Source of the DNA: Aegilops tauschii subsp. strangulata
Lineage: Eukaryota; Streptophyta; Magnoliopsida; Poales; Poaceae
DNA length: 64,000 nucleotides
Assembly: GCF_002575655.3 (NCBI RefSeq)
Contig: NC_053039.3
Span: 237,686,622 to 237,750,621, forward strand
Direction of reading: 5' to 3'
Shown: positions 23,001-33,635 of the stretch, one piece after another
Position numbering within the stretch: position 1 is the first letter of the stretch
How the letters are laid out: each line of letters opens with the position of its first letter
Made by a program: the position numbers and the translations under genes
The notes under the pieces: generated by a model
Told to the model about the DNA's origin: nothing
Databases searched by the model: none
Seen by the model: the letters and a program-made list of their open reading frames with translations, nothing else

Positions 23001-25168
23001 ATGGTTTTCCCCTTTTATATTCCACACTAGTTAAATGATAGTAGACTAAATTTCAAAATTGGGTCAGTCGATTTTTGAGAGCTCGCCGGAGTTCGCTGGT
23101 CTGAAGGAAGGGGCTCGCCGGAGGGCTACCCCATTATCTATCTCAGGGTTTCAGATGGGGACAGTGGTTGTGGGGGCTGTTGTCGGCTATGGTGGGGCCT
23201 CGCCGGAGGAAAAACTCGAGGCGGGTGGGGCGATGAGGTTAGCTGGAGGGATGGCCGGTGGCGGCGGAAGATCGGAGGTGGTGGGCAGTTCAGGGGAGGG
23301 CGGGGGCCGGCGACCCGTGCGGTGGTCTTTAGGGGAAGAATAAGCAGAAGAAGAAGGGTTAGGAGACGTAGGATCTTCGTCCAACCGCCTGAAATGGTCG
23401 ACTGACCCAAATGACGAAAGTCAGGCGACTTGCATGTAGACATTCCCATATATTCAGTACTATTATCGTAGGTGCTTTGAGACGTACGTGCAAGCAGTGC
23501 TCCTCAACCCATCAAGCTAAACAACATGCCACTCATAATTCCAAACTTAGATGCTCAAATACGAATCTTGATGCTGACATGTACTAAAACTGAGAATGTT
23601 TAATTGGTCAGTTAATGTTCCTACTTTACTTTCAAAAAGCACATGTGCCACACATCGAGGGACAGCAGGGAGTTGCGTTCTTTATGTGCTCTGGTTCATC
23701 ATGTGTGGCCAACCAACATTTTATTATCCAAAATCTGCTTGCTCTTCTTTAGCATGCTCCTCTTCTGTTCTTCCTTTGTAAGTACTCTCTCCGTACCTAA
23801 ATATAAGTCTTTGTAGAGATACCTCCATGGACTACATATGGAGCAAAATGAGTGAATCTACACTCTAAATGTATCTATATACATCCGTATGTGATCCATA
23901 GTGGAATCTCTACAAAGATTTGTATTTAGGAACAGAGGGAGTATAATAGTTGTACAGTATGTTCTTTGTAGTGAAGAGGAGCAGGGACATTTGCAGTGTA
24001 CAGGTCTATTCGGTCGCTTGTCATGGACGCTTTCAACTCTTCGTATTTAATCGTATGTGTCGCCTTTGAGAGTTAGACTGATAGTAACAGTACTGCGCTG
24101 TAGGGAGCTGGTATGCGAAGCCTTTCTAGCCGTACCGGCAATACTAGCACATATATTCCAGCAAGTTCCACATTCCTGATTTTACTCCTGATGCTTAGGG
24201 TTTTCCCATTATATCCACACTACGATCTCCATAGGTGCTTTGTGTCCTACCAGCAGCTGTCCACCCTTTAAAGCTAAATAACACACCAATCATACGTCCT
24301 AAGGTTCTTCAAATACGAATGTGATATGATACTGACATTAGCTAACAGACACACATTTAATTGGTTAGCTAATGCTCCCAATTGAGTTTCCAAATGCATG
24401 TGACCGCATATAGAGAGACATCATGGAATTGCATTTCTTTGGGCGCTCTGATTCATCATGGGTGGGCAACCAACATTGTATAGAAAGAAGGGCAATCTCA
24501 ATAATATGCTTCCCCTTCTATTCTTTAACATGTTCCTCTTCTATTCTTCTTTAGTAAGCATAGTATGTTCCTTGTCAGGAAGGGGAGCATGGACATGTCC
24601 AATCGACAGCTCTATTGGGCCGGTTCTGCTAAATGATTTCGCACTTCGAGTTGGTCTACCATAATACCCCGGAAATGGTGGGAGCCGTGCGGTCTTTGAT
24701 AGACCAAACTGATAGTAACAGCTGTGTGTCTTCAGATGAATAGAGCTAGCCTGTAGGTGATCAATAGGCTGCATATTAGTAGCGGCAAAACCCTGTGTTT
24801 TCCAGCCAGTTCCGCTTTCCTGATTTATTTATGGTGGTTATGGTGTACCCCTATTATCTACACTACGATCTGCCTACTGGCTCTGCGCTCTCGTTATCAT
24901 GGTTTGGCAATAAACTTTCTATACGGTATATTATGAACCTATCATCTGCCAACTATCCTTACATCTGGGGCTCCCAACAGGGAGCCTATTTTTGTGTGTA
25001 GCTGTGCCAGATTATATTAATCTACTCACCATATTATAGCACACATGGGCTCTCTCATCAGAATCCAGTGATAGCACACAAGGGTTTATAGGGAGCCTCC
25101 ATTATATTACAAAATCCTCTGCATTACAAAGATAATCTCACTACTATTTGTGTTTTCATGCTTTACAG
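23001..25168. other. Repeat-derived spacer, no supported gene
   Basis: No convincing reading frame. A GC-rich segment (23080-23345) is bracketed by a 13-bp inverted repeat (23059-23071 and 23398-23410). A degenerate duplication follows: blocks near 23500-23740 and 24270-24480 align, and a short CTTATGGTTTTCCCC-like segment recurs near 23000, 24195 and 24835. One Stowaway MITE is at 23785-23941. The stretch may belong to the CACTA element that ends at 29084, or be older spacer. Confidence 0.5.
23785..23941. mobile_element. Stowaway (Tc1/Mariner-type) MITE
   Basis: A 157-bp element flanked by TA on both sides (23783-23784, 23942-23943). The ends are CTCTCTCCGTACCTAAATA and, reversed, CTCCCTCTGTTCCTAAATA, the typical Stowaway terminal inverted repeat of Triticeae. 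It has no coding capacity. Confidence 0.92.
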
Positions 25169-25755
25169 ATATTGTACGTAATCACAATGAATATAAGAAT
25201 GCGCACATCAGAAGAATATTGCGGAACAGTTCAATGGGTAACAAACTTGGCATCAAGGGATTGAGGTCCATTGTGGATGCAATGAAGCCCACATGCTCCC
25301 GACCTATAGATTCGTATTTAGAATATGATCCTAATGACTATTCTGAGCTCAAGGAGTCAAAGGCAGATGGCCTATCCTATTCACCCAATAAGGCGCATGT
25401 TCTAATTTGGCAAGGTTTTATTGGTTGCACATATCTTACATAAGGTGTCTCGCATTTCTTTTGCTTTGTTGCACCGCCATCTGCTTAGTTTACTCATGAT
25501 ATATGTGAATATGCCATGCCCATCCATTATCAACACCTATTCCATTTGTCGTCATACCATGTTTTTCCATTCAAATGTTGTTCTTGTGTTTCAGACATCC
25601 AAAAGGAAGAGGGTGATTGCAGAACCTGAAGGAGTACAAGCAAAGTCCTTGAAAAAGGTGGTGCTACCGGAGAAATCACATAGCACCCGACGTATATTGG
25701 CGATAGAACCAGCGCCGCAAAACCTAGGATATCGCAACTATGCTGGTCGCTGATT

Positions 25756-26275
25756 TGCTCTTGTGAGTACCTATTGTCCTATAGCTGTCCTTACATTCAT
25801 ACCTGGTGGATTATGTGACATCATTGTGCATTACAGCTTGCTTATCCACTGTTCGCTCCAAATTATCAGATCTATATTAATGCTTAAATTAATGTAGAAT
25901 AAACCCAATGCTTATGAAGAAATTTAGTTCTGCATTGTTCTTGTAAATATCTGTTGTCCTTCATCACTGTACTTATATTTGTCAGTTAGTTCTTCATGTA
26001 CACTTTGCAGCTTATTTTCCCTTGTCCTCCATTTTTCTATGCACGGATCTACATTTACTCTTGCCAAAATATTGAATAAAACCAATGTTACTGAAGAAGT
26101 TTAGCTCCGCATTGCTCTTGTTAGTACCTTCCGCCTGTATGTTGTATTTACATTTGTACTCTGCATCTTAAGTAACATAATCGCCATTTGTTCCTATATT
26201 TTCACATCTATATTTACTCAACTAAATATAGAATAAAGGCAATACTCTTGAAGAAGAGTGTGTGGTAAACTTCTT
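25756..26275. repeat. Three tandem copies of a ~180-bp intron-like unit
   Basis: Units start near 25756, 25936 and 26113 with variants of TGCTCTTGTGAGTACC and end with AATAAA...GAAGAAGTTTAG. They lie between exon-like blocks. Confidence 0.75.
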
Positions 26276-26281
26276 GAATTG

Positions 26282-26298
26282 CCCCCCCCCCCCCCCCC
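26282..26298. repeat. Poly-C tract (17 nt)
   Basis: A run of 17 C residues, a simple repeat or an assembly-prone homopolymer. Confidence 0.9.
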
Positions 26299-26575
26299 GT
26301 CAATTTTGACTTATAGAGCCTGTCTTCACTACTAATGTAAGTTTGTCCTCCTCGAGCCTTCAAACTTTGTTGTGTATATTTGGATAGCTATGAGTGCAAA
26401 TGTTGTTTATTTTTGTCGTCTGCATCAAATTGCTTGTTCAAAGTTTATAAAGTAGAAGTACATAAACATAAGTTTGTCCTTCTCAATTTCAGTCTTTAGT
26501 TGTACAACCTAGTTCCTTATTCGTACCATGTAAATTAAACTAAACATAGCAAGTTATCTTCTTTAGCACTATGTG

Positions 26576-26990
26576 TATGCTTGTGATCTTGATTTGTAAT
26601 CCAGTGGTGTGATGAAACTACCAACAACAGCACAATGTCATATCCTGCTATGTCTCAACTATGAACAATGCCATATTATATTAATGTTATTTAAATCGTG
26701 TCTCTTTATTTACCAATCTAAAATGGTATAAATTGACAGTACACTCACCATTCATGCTTATACGTTGTTTAGAACTACATCTATGCTTGTGTTCTTGATC
26801 TGTAATCCAGTGGTCTGGTGAAGCTGGCCGCTCCTGCACAATGCCATTTCATGCCGTCTTAACTATGAACAATGCCTATTATGTTAATGCTATTTTAAAC
26901 CGTGTCTCTTTATTTCTGACAAAGAAATGAGATGAATTGACAGCGCTAATGCTTATACGTGCAAAACCTGTTATCTACCTACTTGTTTCT
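26576..26990. repeat. Two tandem copies of a ~206-bp unit
   Basis: Units start at 26576 and 26782 (TATGCTTGTG...), each containing TAATCCAGTGG and CGTGTCTCTTTATTT. Like the upstream array they fall in intron-like sequence. Confidence 0.75.
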
Positions 26991-27719
26991 CTTTCAGGGT
27001 GACAGCACTGCTGCTAGGAAGAACTGCCACAATGATAGTGAGACGAACCCATTATTTGTCCCTCTAACACATATTCCAGAGGAGAAGGCAACACATCTTG
27101 AGGGTAGGGATACAACCACAAAGTCACATCTTGATGGAGTGTCAAACTTACTCAGTGACACAAGCTCGATGAAGTCGCCGCCTGAATTTGTTCGACTTCT
27201 TCAGTCTTAAATTCAAGCAGAAATACATGCTTCCGCTCAAATCCGACTGGAACTCCAATCTCTATGCAAGATTAACCGTAAGTACAAGACGTTTATTGAT
27301 GCTATGCAGCTTAAGTTGGTGGATATGAGCGCCAGAGAAGCACAGTCTCATCAGGTTGCTAAGTTGCTTGTGATGTAGCTCCTGGGCCGGGCTAACCCTT
27401 CTTGAACTGTGTTAAAGAGCTGTCGGTTTTGTCTATTATTTTGTCGGCCTGTTAACTTCCACTGGTGGCGACCTGCCCAGTTTATGTAATCTGCTTTCTG
27501 GTTGCCCTTTATTATCAATGGCGTCGAACTTTGATGCCTAGGGGATGTAATATGCTGTAATTTCTTTGTTGTATAGTCTAGGTTTATTCTTCGTCATGAT
27601 GTTGTAATTTATTTGTTGTTTCTGCTCTCGTCGCTCTGAGAAAAGATCGTAATCTTCGATCGGTGCGCAATGAGCCAATAGGTTAGGTTTATAAAATAAT
27701 AATTTTTGTACTAAAACTG

Positions 27720-28660
27720 GTCGGTCGCCACGGGCCGAACCGTGGGCCTACAATCATCTTGGGCCATTAGTTAGGTCTAGTCTTAATCTGGCCCACTAAT
27801 AGTTTTGGGCCTTTAAAAGGCCAAGTAAACCGCTTGCCTTAATTGGGCCCGAAAATTAAATAGGCTTTTAACAGATTGAGAACTAGATTCAGCCCTAATT
27901 GTGGCGAACAAATCACGGGCCGACAGCGTGCTGTAATATAAATAGGCTCATTATTGGCACATTCGGGTGACGGGCCATTAACAGGGTGAAATGTTTTTGG
28001 GCCTTGGCTGACCCAATTACATGACGGGCGGGAAGCAGGCCGGATGTATAACGGGCCTAAATTAGGCCCAACACTCTCAAGGACCTTTAACGGGCCGATA
28101 GGCAGTTTGGGCTAGAATATATCCACGAAGACTATGGTCCGTTAAGAGGCCGAAAATAACTACAGACCATAATTAGGCCCAACTACAACTCGGGCCTTTA
28201 AATGGCTGAAAGTGAAACCGGGCCAAAAGAGACCCATATGTAGACAGGGCCGCTGACAGGCCAAAACTAATATCGAGCCGAACTGTTAAATGGGCCATTA
28301 AGAGGCCGAAGAGCAAATCAGGCCGCCAATTGACCAAATGGCACAGTAGCTGTTAAAAGGGTCGTATCTGTTATGGGCCGTAATTTGGCCCAAGAAATAA
28401 AAGTCAGTTAATGGGCCTAATCAGGTGTGGACCGTAATTTGGCCCAAACTATTGCAGGCTATTAACAGGCCAGATCTGATATGGGTCCTAAACTGGCCCA
28501 GAATATTGCAATCATTTAACGGCCCGTATCTGATGTGGGCTATAATTTGGTCCAGAAAATGTTAGGCTATTAGTGGGACGACCCATTAGATCTGACGAAA
28601 TCTTGTGGGCCTGTTCCTGGGCCAGCTTTTAGACCTATATGGGCCTCTATTGGGCCATCC
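27720..28660. repeat. CACTA subterminal array of TGGGCC/GGCCCA motifs
   Basis: More than twenty GGGCC or GGCCC cores in about 940 bp, often paired as inverted GGGCC...GGCCC spaced 8-15 nt, for example around 28376-28393 and 28438-28448. Short repeated subterminal motifs of this kind are where CACTA TnpA proteins bind in characterised elements; the match here is by analogy. Confidence 0.75.
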
Positions 28661-28859
28661 CACGTGTCAACGTTTCATTGGTGACTCTTGTCAAATGGAC
28701 GGTTGACATCTGTCCCAACGCTGAGCCGACACGTGGTTCGTCGGCGAATGAGAATTTTACACGTGGAAAATCGCCATTGGTCCGGGCTGTTCACGGGTTA
28801 TCGGATCCAAACCGGAACTCGATAGCTTAACGGCGACCCGTTACGGTGGATGCCACGTG
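28661..28859. promoter_or_regulatory. Cluster of four G-boxes (CACGTG)
   Basis: Perfect CACGTG cores at 28661-28666, 28730-28735, 28760-28765 and 28854-28859, several as ACACGTGG or CACGTGTC, the form bound by plant bZIP/ABRE factors. They lie between the TGGGCC array and the CACTA end. Confidence 0.55.
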
Positions 28860-29064
28860 TCGGTCACCCTTGACGAAAGCACTTCTATGATGCGCGATTT
28901 ATCGTCATGGAAGTGGACACTTCCGTGATGATAATTTTGGTAATGTCATGGAACACTTCTACGACAGTACAGGTATGACTATCTTGATTCTGTCATAAAA
29001 TCGTCATGGATGTACATGCATGACAGAAAACGTGACCTACTATTACAAACACGTATCATCACAT

Positions 29065-29084
29065 AAGTGTATTTTTTTGTAGTG
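29065..29084 (-). repeat. CACTA terminal inverted repeat (right end)
   Basis: Minus strand CACTACAAAAAAATACACTT. The next three bases, ATG, would be the target duplication; the partner is not seen. Confidence 0.85.
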
Positions 29085-30371
29085 ATGTGTAGATGACATC
29101 ACGAGTAGAACACAAAGGAGTTTGTGGGCATTAATATTCAGATTGCTTCCTTCCTTGGTCTTTTCTTGATTCGGCGGTATTCTGGGATGAAGCGCCTGGA
29201 CCAACTTTACATGTCCACGTACATGAGACCGGTTCCATCGACTGACATGCAACTTGTTGCATAAAGATGGTTGGCGGATGTCTGTCTCTCCCACCTTAGT
29301 TGAATTGGATTAGGCAAAGCCGATCCTTGTAGAAGGTTAAATAGCAACTTGTATATCACCTTTGTGGCTTTGCGTAGGTAAGAACGGTTCTTACTAGTTA
29401 CCCACGACAGCCACGTAAAACATGCAACAACAAAGTAGAGGACGTCTAACTTGTTTTTGCAAGCTATGTTGTGATATGATAAGGCCAAAGACATGATAGG
29501 GTATATTTGATGTATGAGATGATCATGTTTGTATAGATTATCATGACTTGCATGTCGATGAATACGGCTACCGGCAGGAGCCATAGGGTTGCCTTTAATT
29601 ATTGTATGACCTGTGTGTCAATCATTAAGCGCTATGTAATGCTTTACTTTATCGCTAAACGGTAGCAATAGTTGTAGAAGCATGGTTGGCATGACAACCC
29701 CGATGGCGACATGATGATGGAGATCATGGTGTCATGTCGGTGATGATTGAGATCATGCCGATGCTTTGGAGATGGAGATCAAAAGCACAAGATGATGGCC
29801 ATATCATGTCACTTATGATTTGCATGTGATGTTAATCCTTTTATGCATCTTATTCTGCTTAGGATGACGGTAGCATTATAAGGTGATCCCTCACTTAAAT
29901 TTCAAGATAAAATTGTGTTCTCCCCAAGTGTGCACCGTTGTGAAAGTTCGTCGTTTTGAAGCACCACGTGATGATCGGGTGTGATAGACTCTACATTCAC
30001 ATACAACTGGTGCAAGCCAGTTTTGCACATGCGGAACACTTAGGTTAAACTTGACGAGCCTAGCATGTACATGCATGGCCTTGGAACACAGGAGACCGGA
30101 AGGTCGAAAATGAGTCACATAGTAGATATGATCAACATGGAGATGTTCACCATTGAAACCACCTCATCTCAAGTGATGATCGGACTTGGGTTGGTGGATT
30201 TGGATCATGTCACACTTAGACAACCAAAGGGATGTTGATTTGACTTGGAGTTCATTAGTAATTTGATTAACTGGACTAATTATCATGAACATAGTCAAAA
30301 TGTCTTTGCAAATTATGGTGTATAGCTCGCGTTGTAGCTCCCCTGTTTTTGATGCGTTCCTAGAGAAAACT
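29085..30371 (+). other. Untranslated leader of Angela-like copy 2
   Basis: Matches the reverse complement of about 290-1500 in copy 1. No supported coding region. Confidence 0.75.
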
Positions 30372-31230
30372 AATTAAGTTGAAAGATAATGGTAGCAATT
30401 ATGCGGACTGGGTCCATGATCTGAGGATTGTCCTCATTGTTGCACAGAAGGCGTATGTCCTTGATGCACCGCTTGGAGCACCACCCCCTCAAGCGTAGTC
30501 TATGGGTGTTGTGAACATCTGGCAGACACGTTTTGATGACTACTTGATAGTTTAGTGCGCCATGCTTTACGACTTAGAATCGGGGCTCCAAAGACGTTTT
30601 GAATGCCATGGAACATATGAGATGTTACAACAGATGAAATTGGTATTTTAGGCTCATGCCCGTGTTGAGAGGTATGAGACCTCTGACAAGTTCTTTGCCT
30701 ACAAGATGGAGGAGAATAGCCTAGCCAGTGAGCATGTGCTCAGAATGTCTGGGTGCTACAATTGCTTGAATCAAGTGGGAGTTAATCTTCCAGATAAGAT
30801 AGTGATTGATAGAGTTCTCCAGTCACTATCACGAAGCTATTACAACTTCGTGATGAACTATAACATGCAAGGGATGGAGATGATCCCGGAGCTGTTCGCG
30901 ATGCTTAAGGTCGCGAAGGTATAAATCAATAAGGAGCATCAAGTGTTGATGGTTAACAAGACCACTGGTTTCAAGAAGGGAAGGGCAAGAAGAGAAACTT
31001 CACGAATGGCAAGCTAGTTGCCGCTCCAGTGAAGAAACCCAAGGTTGAACCCAAACCCGAGACTAAGTGCTTCTATTGTAAGGGGAACGATCACTGGTAG
31101 CAGAACTGCCCCAAATACTTTGTAGATAAGAAGGCTGGCAACTTCAACAAAAATATATTTGTACGTGTTATTGATGTGTACCTTACTAGTACTCCTGGTA
31201 GCACCTGAGTATTAGATACCAGTTCAGTTG
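30372..31230 (+). pseudogene. Copia gag and start of protease, with stops
   Basis: The translation shows the Copia capsid (NGSNYADWVHDLRIVL, then LPDKIVIDRVLQSLSRSYYN) and a CCHC zinc knuckle at about 31068-31106, where TAG replaces a residue between the His and the last Cys. The protease start (VLDTSS) follows near 31210 after a TGA. Stops also occur near 30496, 30553, 30647 and 30922. The knuckle would bind element RNA in a working protein. Clearly non-functional. Confidence 0.85.
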
Positions 31231-31364
31231 CTAATATTGGTAACTTGAAACAAAAGCTGCGGAATAAACGAAGACTCTAGCTGAGGGCGAGGTGAGGATG
31301 TGTGTTGGAAGTGTTTCCAAGGTTGATGTGATCACCATCGCACGCTCCCTCTACCTTCGGATTA

Positions 31365-32019
31365 GTGTTGAACCTAGATAAATGTTATTTGGTGTCTGCC
31401 TTGAGCATGAACATGATTATATTGTATTTATTGCAATACGGTTATTCATTTAAGTCAGAGAATAATGGTTATTCGGTTTACATTAATAATACCTTCTATG
31501 GTCATGCACCCAATGTGAATGGTTTATTGAATCTCGATTGTAGTGATACACATGTTCATAATATTGATGCCAAAAGATGCAACGTTAATGATGATAGTAC
31601 CACATACTTGTGGCACTGCTACTTAAGTCATATTGCTGTAAAGTGCATGAAAAAGCTCCACGCTGATGGATCATTGGACTCACTCGATTTTGAATCGCTT
31701 GAGACATGCGAACCATGCCTCATGGGCAAGATGACTAAGACCCCGTTTTCTAGTACGATGGAGCGGGCACGTGACTTATTGGAAATGGTACATACGGATG
31801 TATGCGGTCCAATGAGTATTGAAGCACGCAGTGGATATCATTATTTTCTTACCTTCACTGATGATTTGAGTAGATATGGGTATATTTACTTAATGAAACA
31901 CAACTCTGAAATGTTTGAAAATTTCAAACAATTTCAGAGTAAAGTTGAAGATCATCGTGACAAGAAGATAAAATGTTTATGATATGATCGTGGAGGTGAA
32001 TATCTGAGTTACGAGTTTG
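31365..32019 (+). pseudogene. Copia integrase, first half
   Basis: A 205-codon open piece contains the pre-integrase zinc region (LWHCYLSHIAVKCM...CEPCLMGK) and the start of the catalytic core (MVHTDVCGPM, FTDDLSRYGYIYL). A stop at 31980 precedes the region with the second catalytic Asp (YDRGGEYL). The gene is then cut at 32020 by the solo LTR and resumes at 33636. An imperfect 36-bp palindrome lies at 31904-31939. Confidence 0.85.
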
Positions 32020-32024
32020 GTATA

Positions 32025-33630
32025 TGATGTCGCTTGAACTACATCGGTATTTCCCCAAGGAGGAAGGGATGATGCAGCATAGCTACGGTAGGTATTTCCC
32101 TTAGTTATAAAACCAAGGTTATCAATTAGTAGGATAATCAAGCAACACTATGTAAACGGTACCTGCACACAAAGAACAAATACTTGCAACCCGAAGCTTA
32201 TGAGGGGTTGTCAATCCCTCTTCGGGTAACAGCGCCAGAAATTGTCAAGCTGGCGGGATAAAAATTGTGGTAGATTGGATAAATAGATCTCGATAAAACA
32301 TGAAATAAAATAAGTAACAAAAAAGTGCAACAAGGTATTTTTGGGTTTTTGGAATAATAGATCTAAAAATAAAAGCAAATAAAAATAGATCTCAAAGTAA
32401 ATATGATAAAGAATAGACCCGAGGGCCGTAGATTTCACTGGTGGCTTCTCTCGAGAAAATAGCATACGGCGGGTAAACAAATTACTGTTGGGAAATTGAT
32501 AGAAGTTTGAATAATTATGACGATATCCAAGGCAATGATCAATATATAGGCCTCACGTCCAAGATTAGTAGACCAACTCCTGTCTGCATCTACTACTATT
32601 ACTCCACACCTCGACCGCTATCTAGCATGCATCTAGTGTATTAAGTTTATGGAGAAATGGAGTAATGCAATAAGAACGATGAAATGATGTAGATGAGATC
32701 TATTCATGTAGGAATAGCCCCCATCTTGTTATCCTTAATAGCAACGATACATGCGTGTCTTGCTGCCCCTTTTGTCATTGGGAAAGAACACCGCACGATT
32801 GAACCCATCACAAAGCACCTCTTCCCATGGCAAGAAAAATCGACCTAGTTGGCCTAACTAAACCAAAGATTCGAAGAATAAATACGAGGCTATAAATAAT
32901 CCTGCATATAAGAGATCAAAAGAAGACTCAAATAATATTCATGGATATAGATCTGATCATAAACTCAAAGTTCATCGGATCCCAACAAACACACCGCAAA
33001 AAGAGTTACATGAAATAGATATCCAAGAGACCATTGTATAGAGAATCAAAAGAGAGAGAGAGAGGAAGCCATCTAGCTACTGACTACGGACCCGTAGGTC
33101 TATGATGAACTACTCACGCATCGTCGGTGAGGCACCAATGAGGATGATGAACCCCTCCGTGATGATGTCTAGATGGGATCTCGGGGTTATGGAACTTGCG
33201 GCAGCTGGAATTGTGTTTCGTCGACTCCCCTAGGGTTTCTGGAATATTTGGGGATTTATAGGGCGAAGAGGCGATGCGGGAGGCCACCCAGGGGGGCACA
33301 ACCCCCTTGGGTGCACCTGGGCTCCTGGGCGCACCCAGGTGGGTTGTGCCCACCTCGGGCCTCCCCTCTGGTACTTCTATGGCCCATGTTGTGTCTTGTG
33401 GTCCAGAAAAATTCTCCAAAAAGTTTTGCTGCGTTTGGACTCCGTTTGGTACTGATATTCTGTGAAGTAAAAAACAAGCAAAAAACAGCAATTGACACTG
33501 GGCACTATGTCCATAGGTTACTCCCAAAAAAATGATATAAAGTTGCTATAAAATGATTGTAAAACATCCAAGAATGATAACATAACAACATGGAACAAGC
33601 AAAAATTATAGATACGTTGGAGACATATCA
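32025..33630 (-). mobile_element. Solo LTR with target duplication GTATA
   Basis: A single 1606-bp LTR (minus-strand start TGATATGTCTCCAACG, end GCGACATCA) flanked by GTATA at 32020-32024 and 33631-33635, inside the Copia integrase. No internal region is present, so it is the product of LTR-LTR recombination. Open frames in it (for example 33114-33535) are not supported as genes. Confidence 0.9.
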
Positions 33631-33635
33631 GTATA

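Larger units (their letters stand above)
25169..27378 (+). pseudogene. Gene-like exon cluster of unknown function inside the CACTA element
   Basis: Three coding-like blocks have splice-type borders: 25169-25414 (after TTTACAG, containing RILRNSSMGNKLGIKGLRS), 25595-25752 (after TGTTTCAG, Lys-rich: TSKRKRVIAEPEG) and 26998-27378 (after CTTTCAG). The last has an in-frame TAA at 27208-27210, after which a Gln/Lys-rich helical stretch continues (ELQSLCKINRKYKTF) to a stop near 27377. The phases of the first two blocks do not join cleanly, so the exon model is uncertain. I recognise no domain. It may be a TnpA-like second gene of the CACTA element or a captured host gene. Confidence 0.5.
25169..29084. 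mobile_element. CACTA transposon, right part; left end not found
   Basis: The right terminus at 29065-29084 reads, on the minus strand, CACTACAAAAAAATACACTT, the canonical CACTA end. Inside it are AT-rich subterminal repeats and a dense array of TGGGCC/GGCCCA motifs. Gene-like exons lie further left. No matching CACTA start is visible to the left, so the left boundary given here is only the first exon-like sequence. No CACTA transposase domain is recognisable, so the element is non-autonomous or truncated. Confidence 0.75.

Noticed and set aside
33114..33535. 137-residue open frame and overlapping frames on the other strand
   Set aside because: It lies entirely within a solo LTR and has no recognisable domain.
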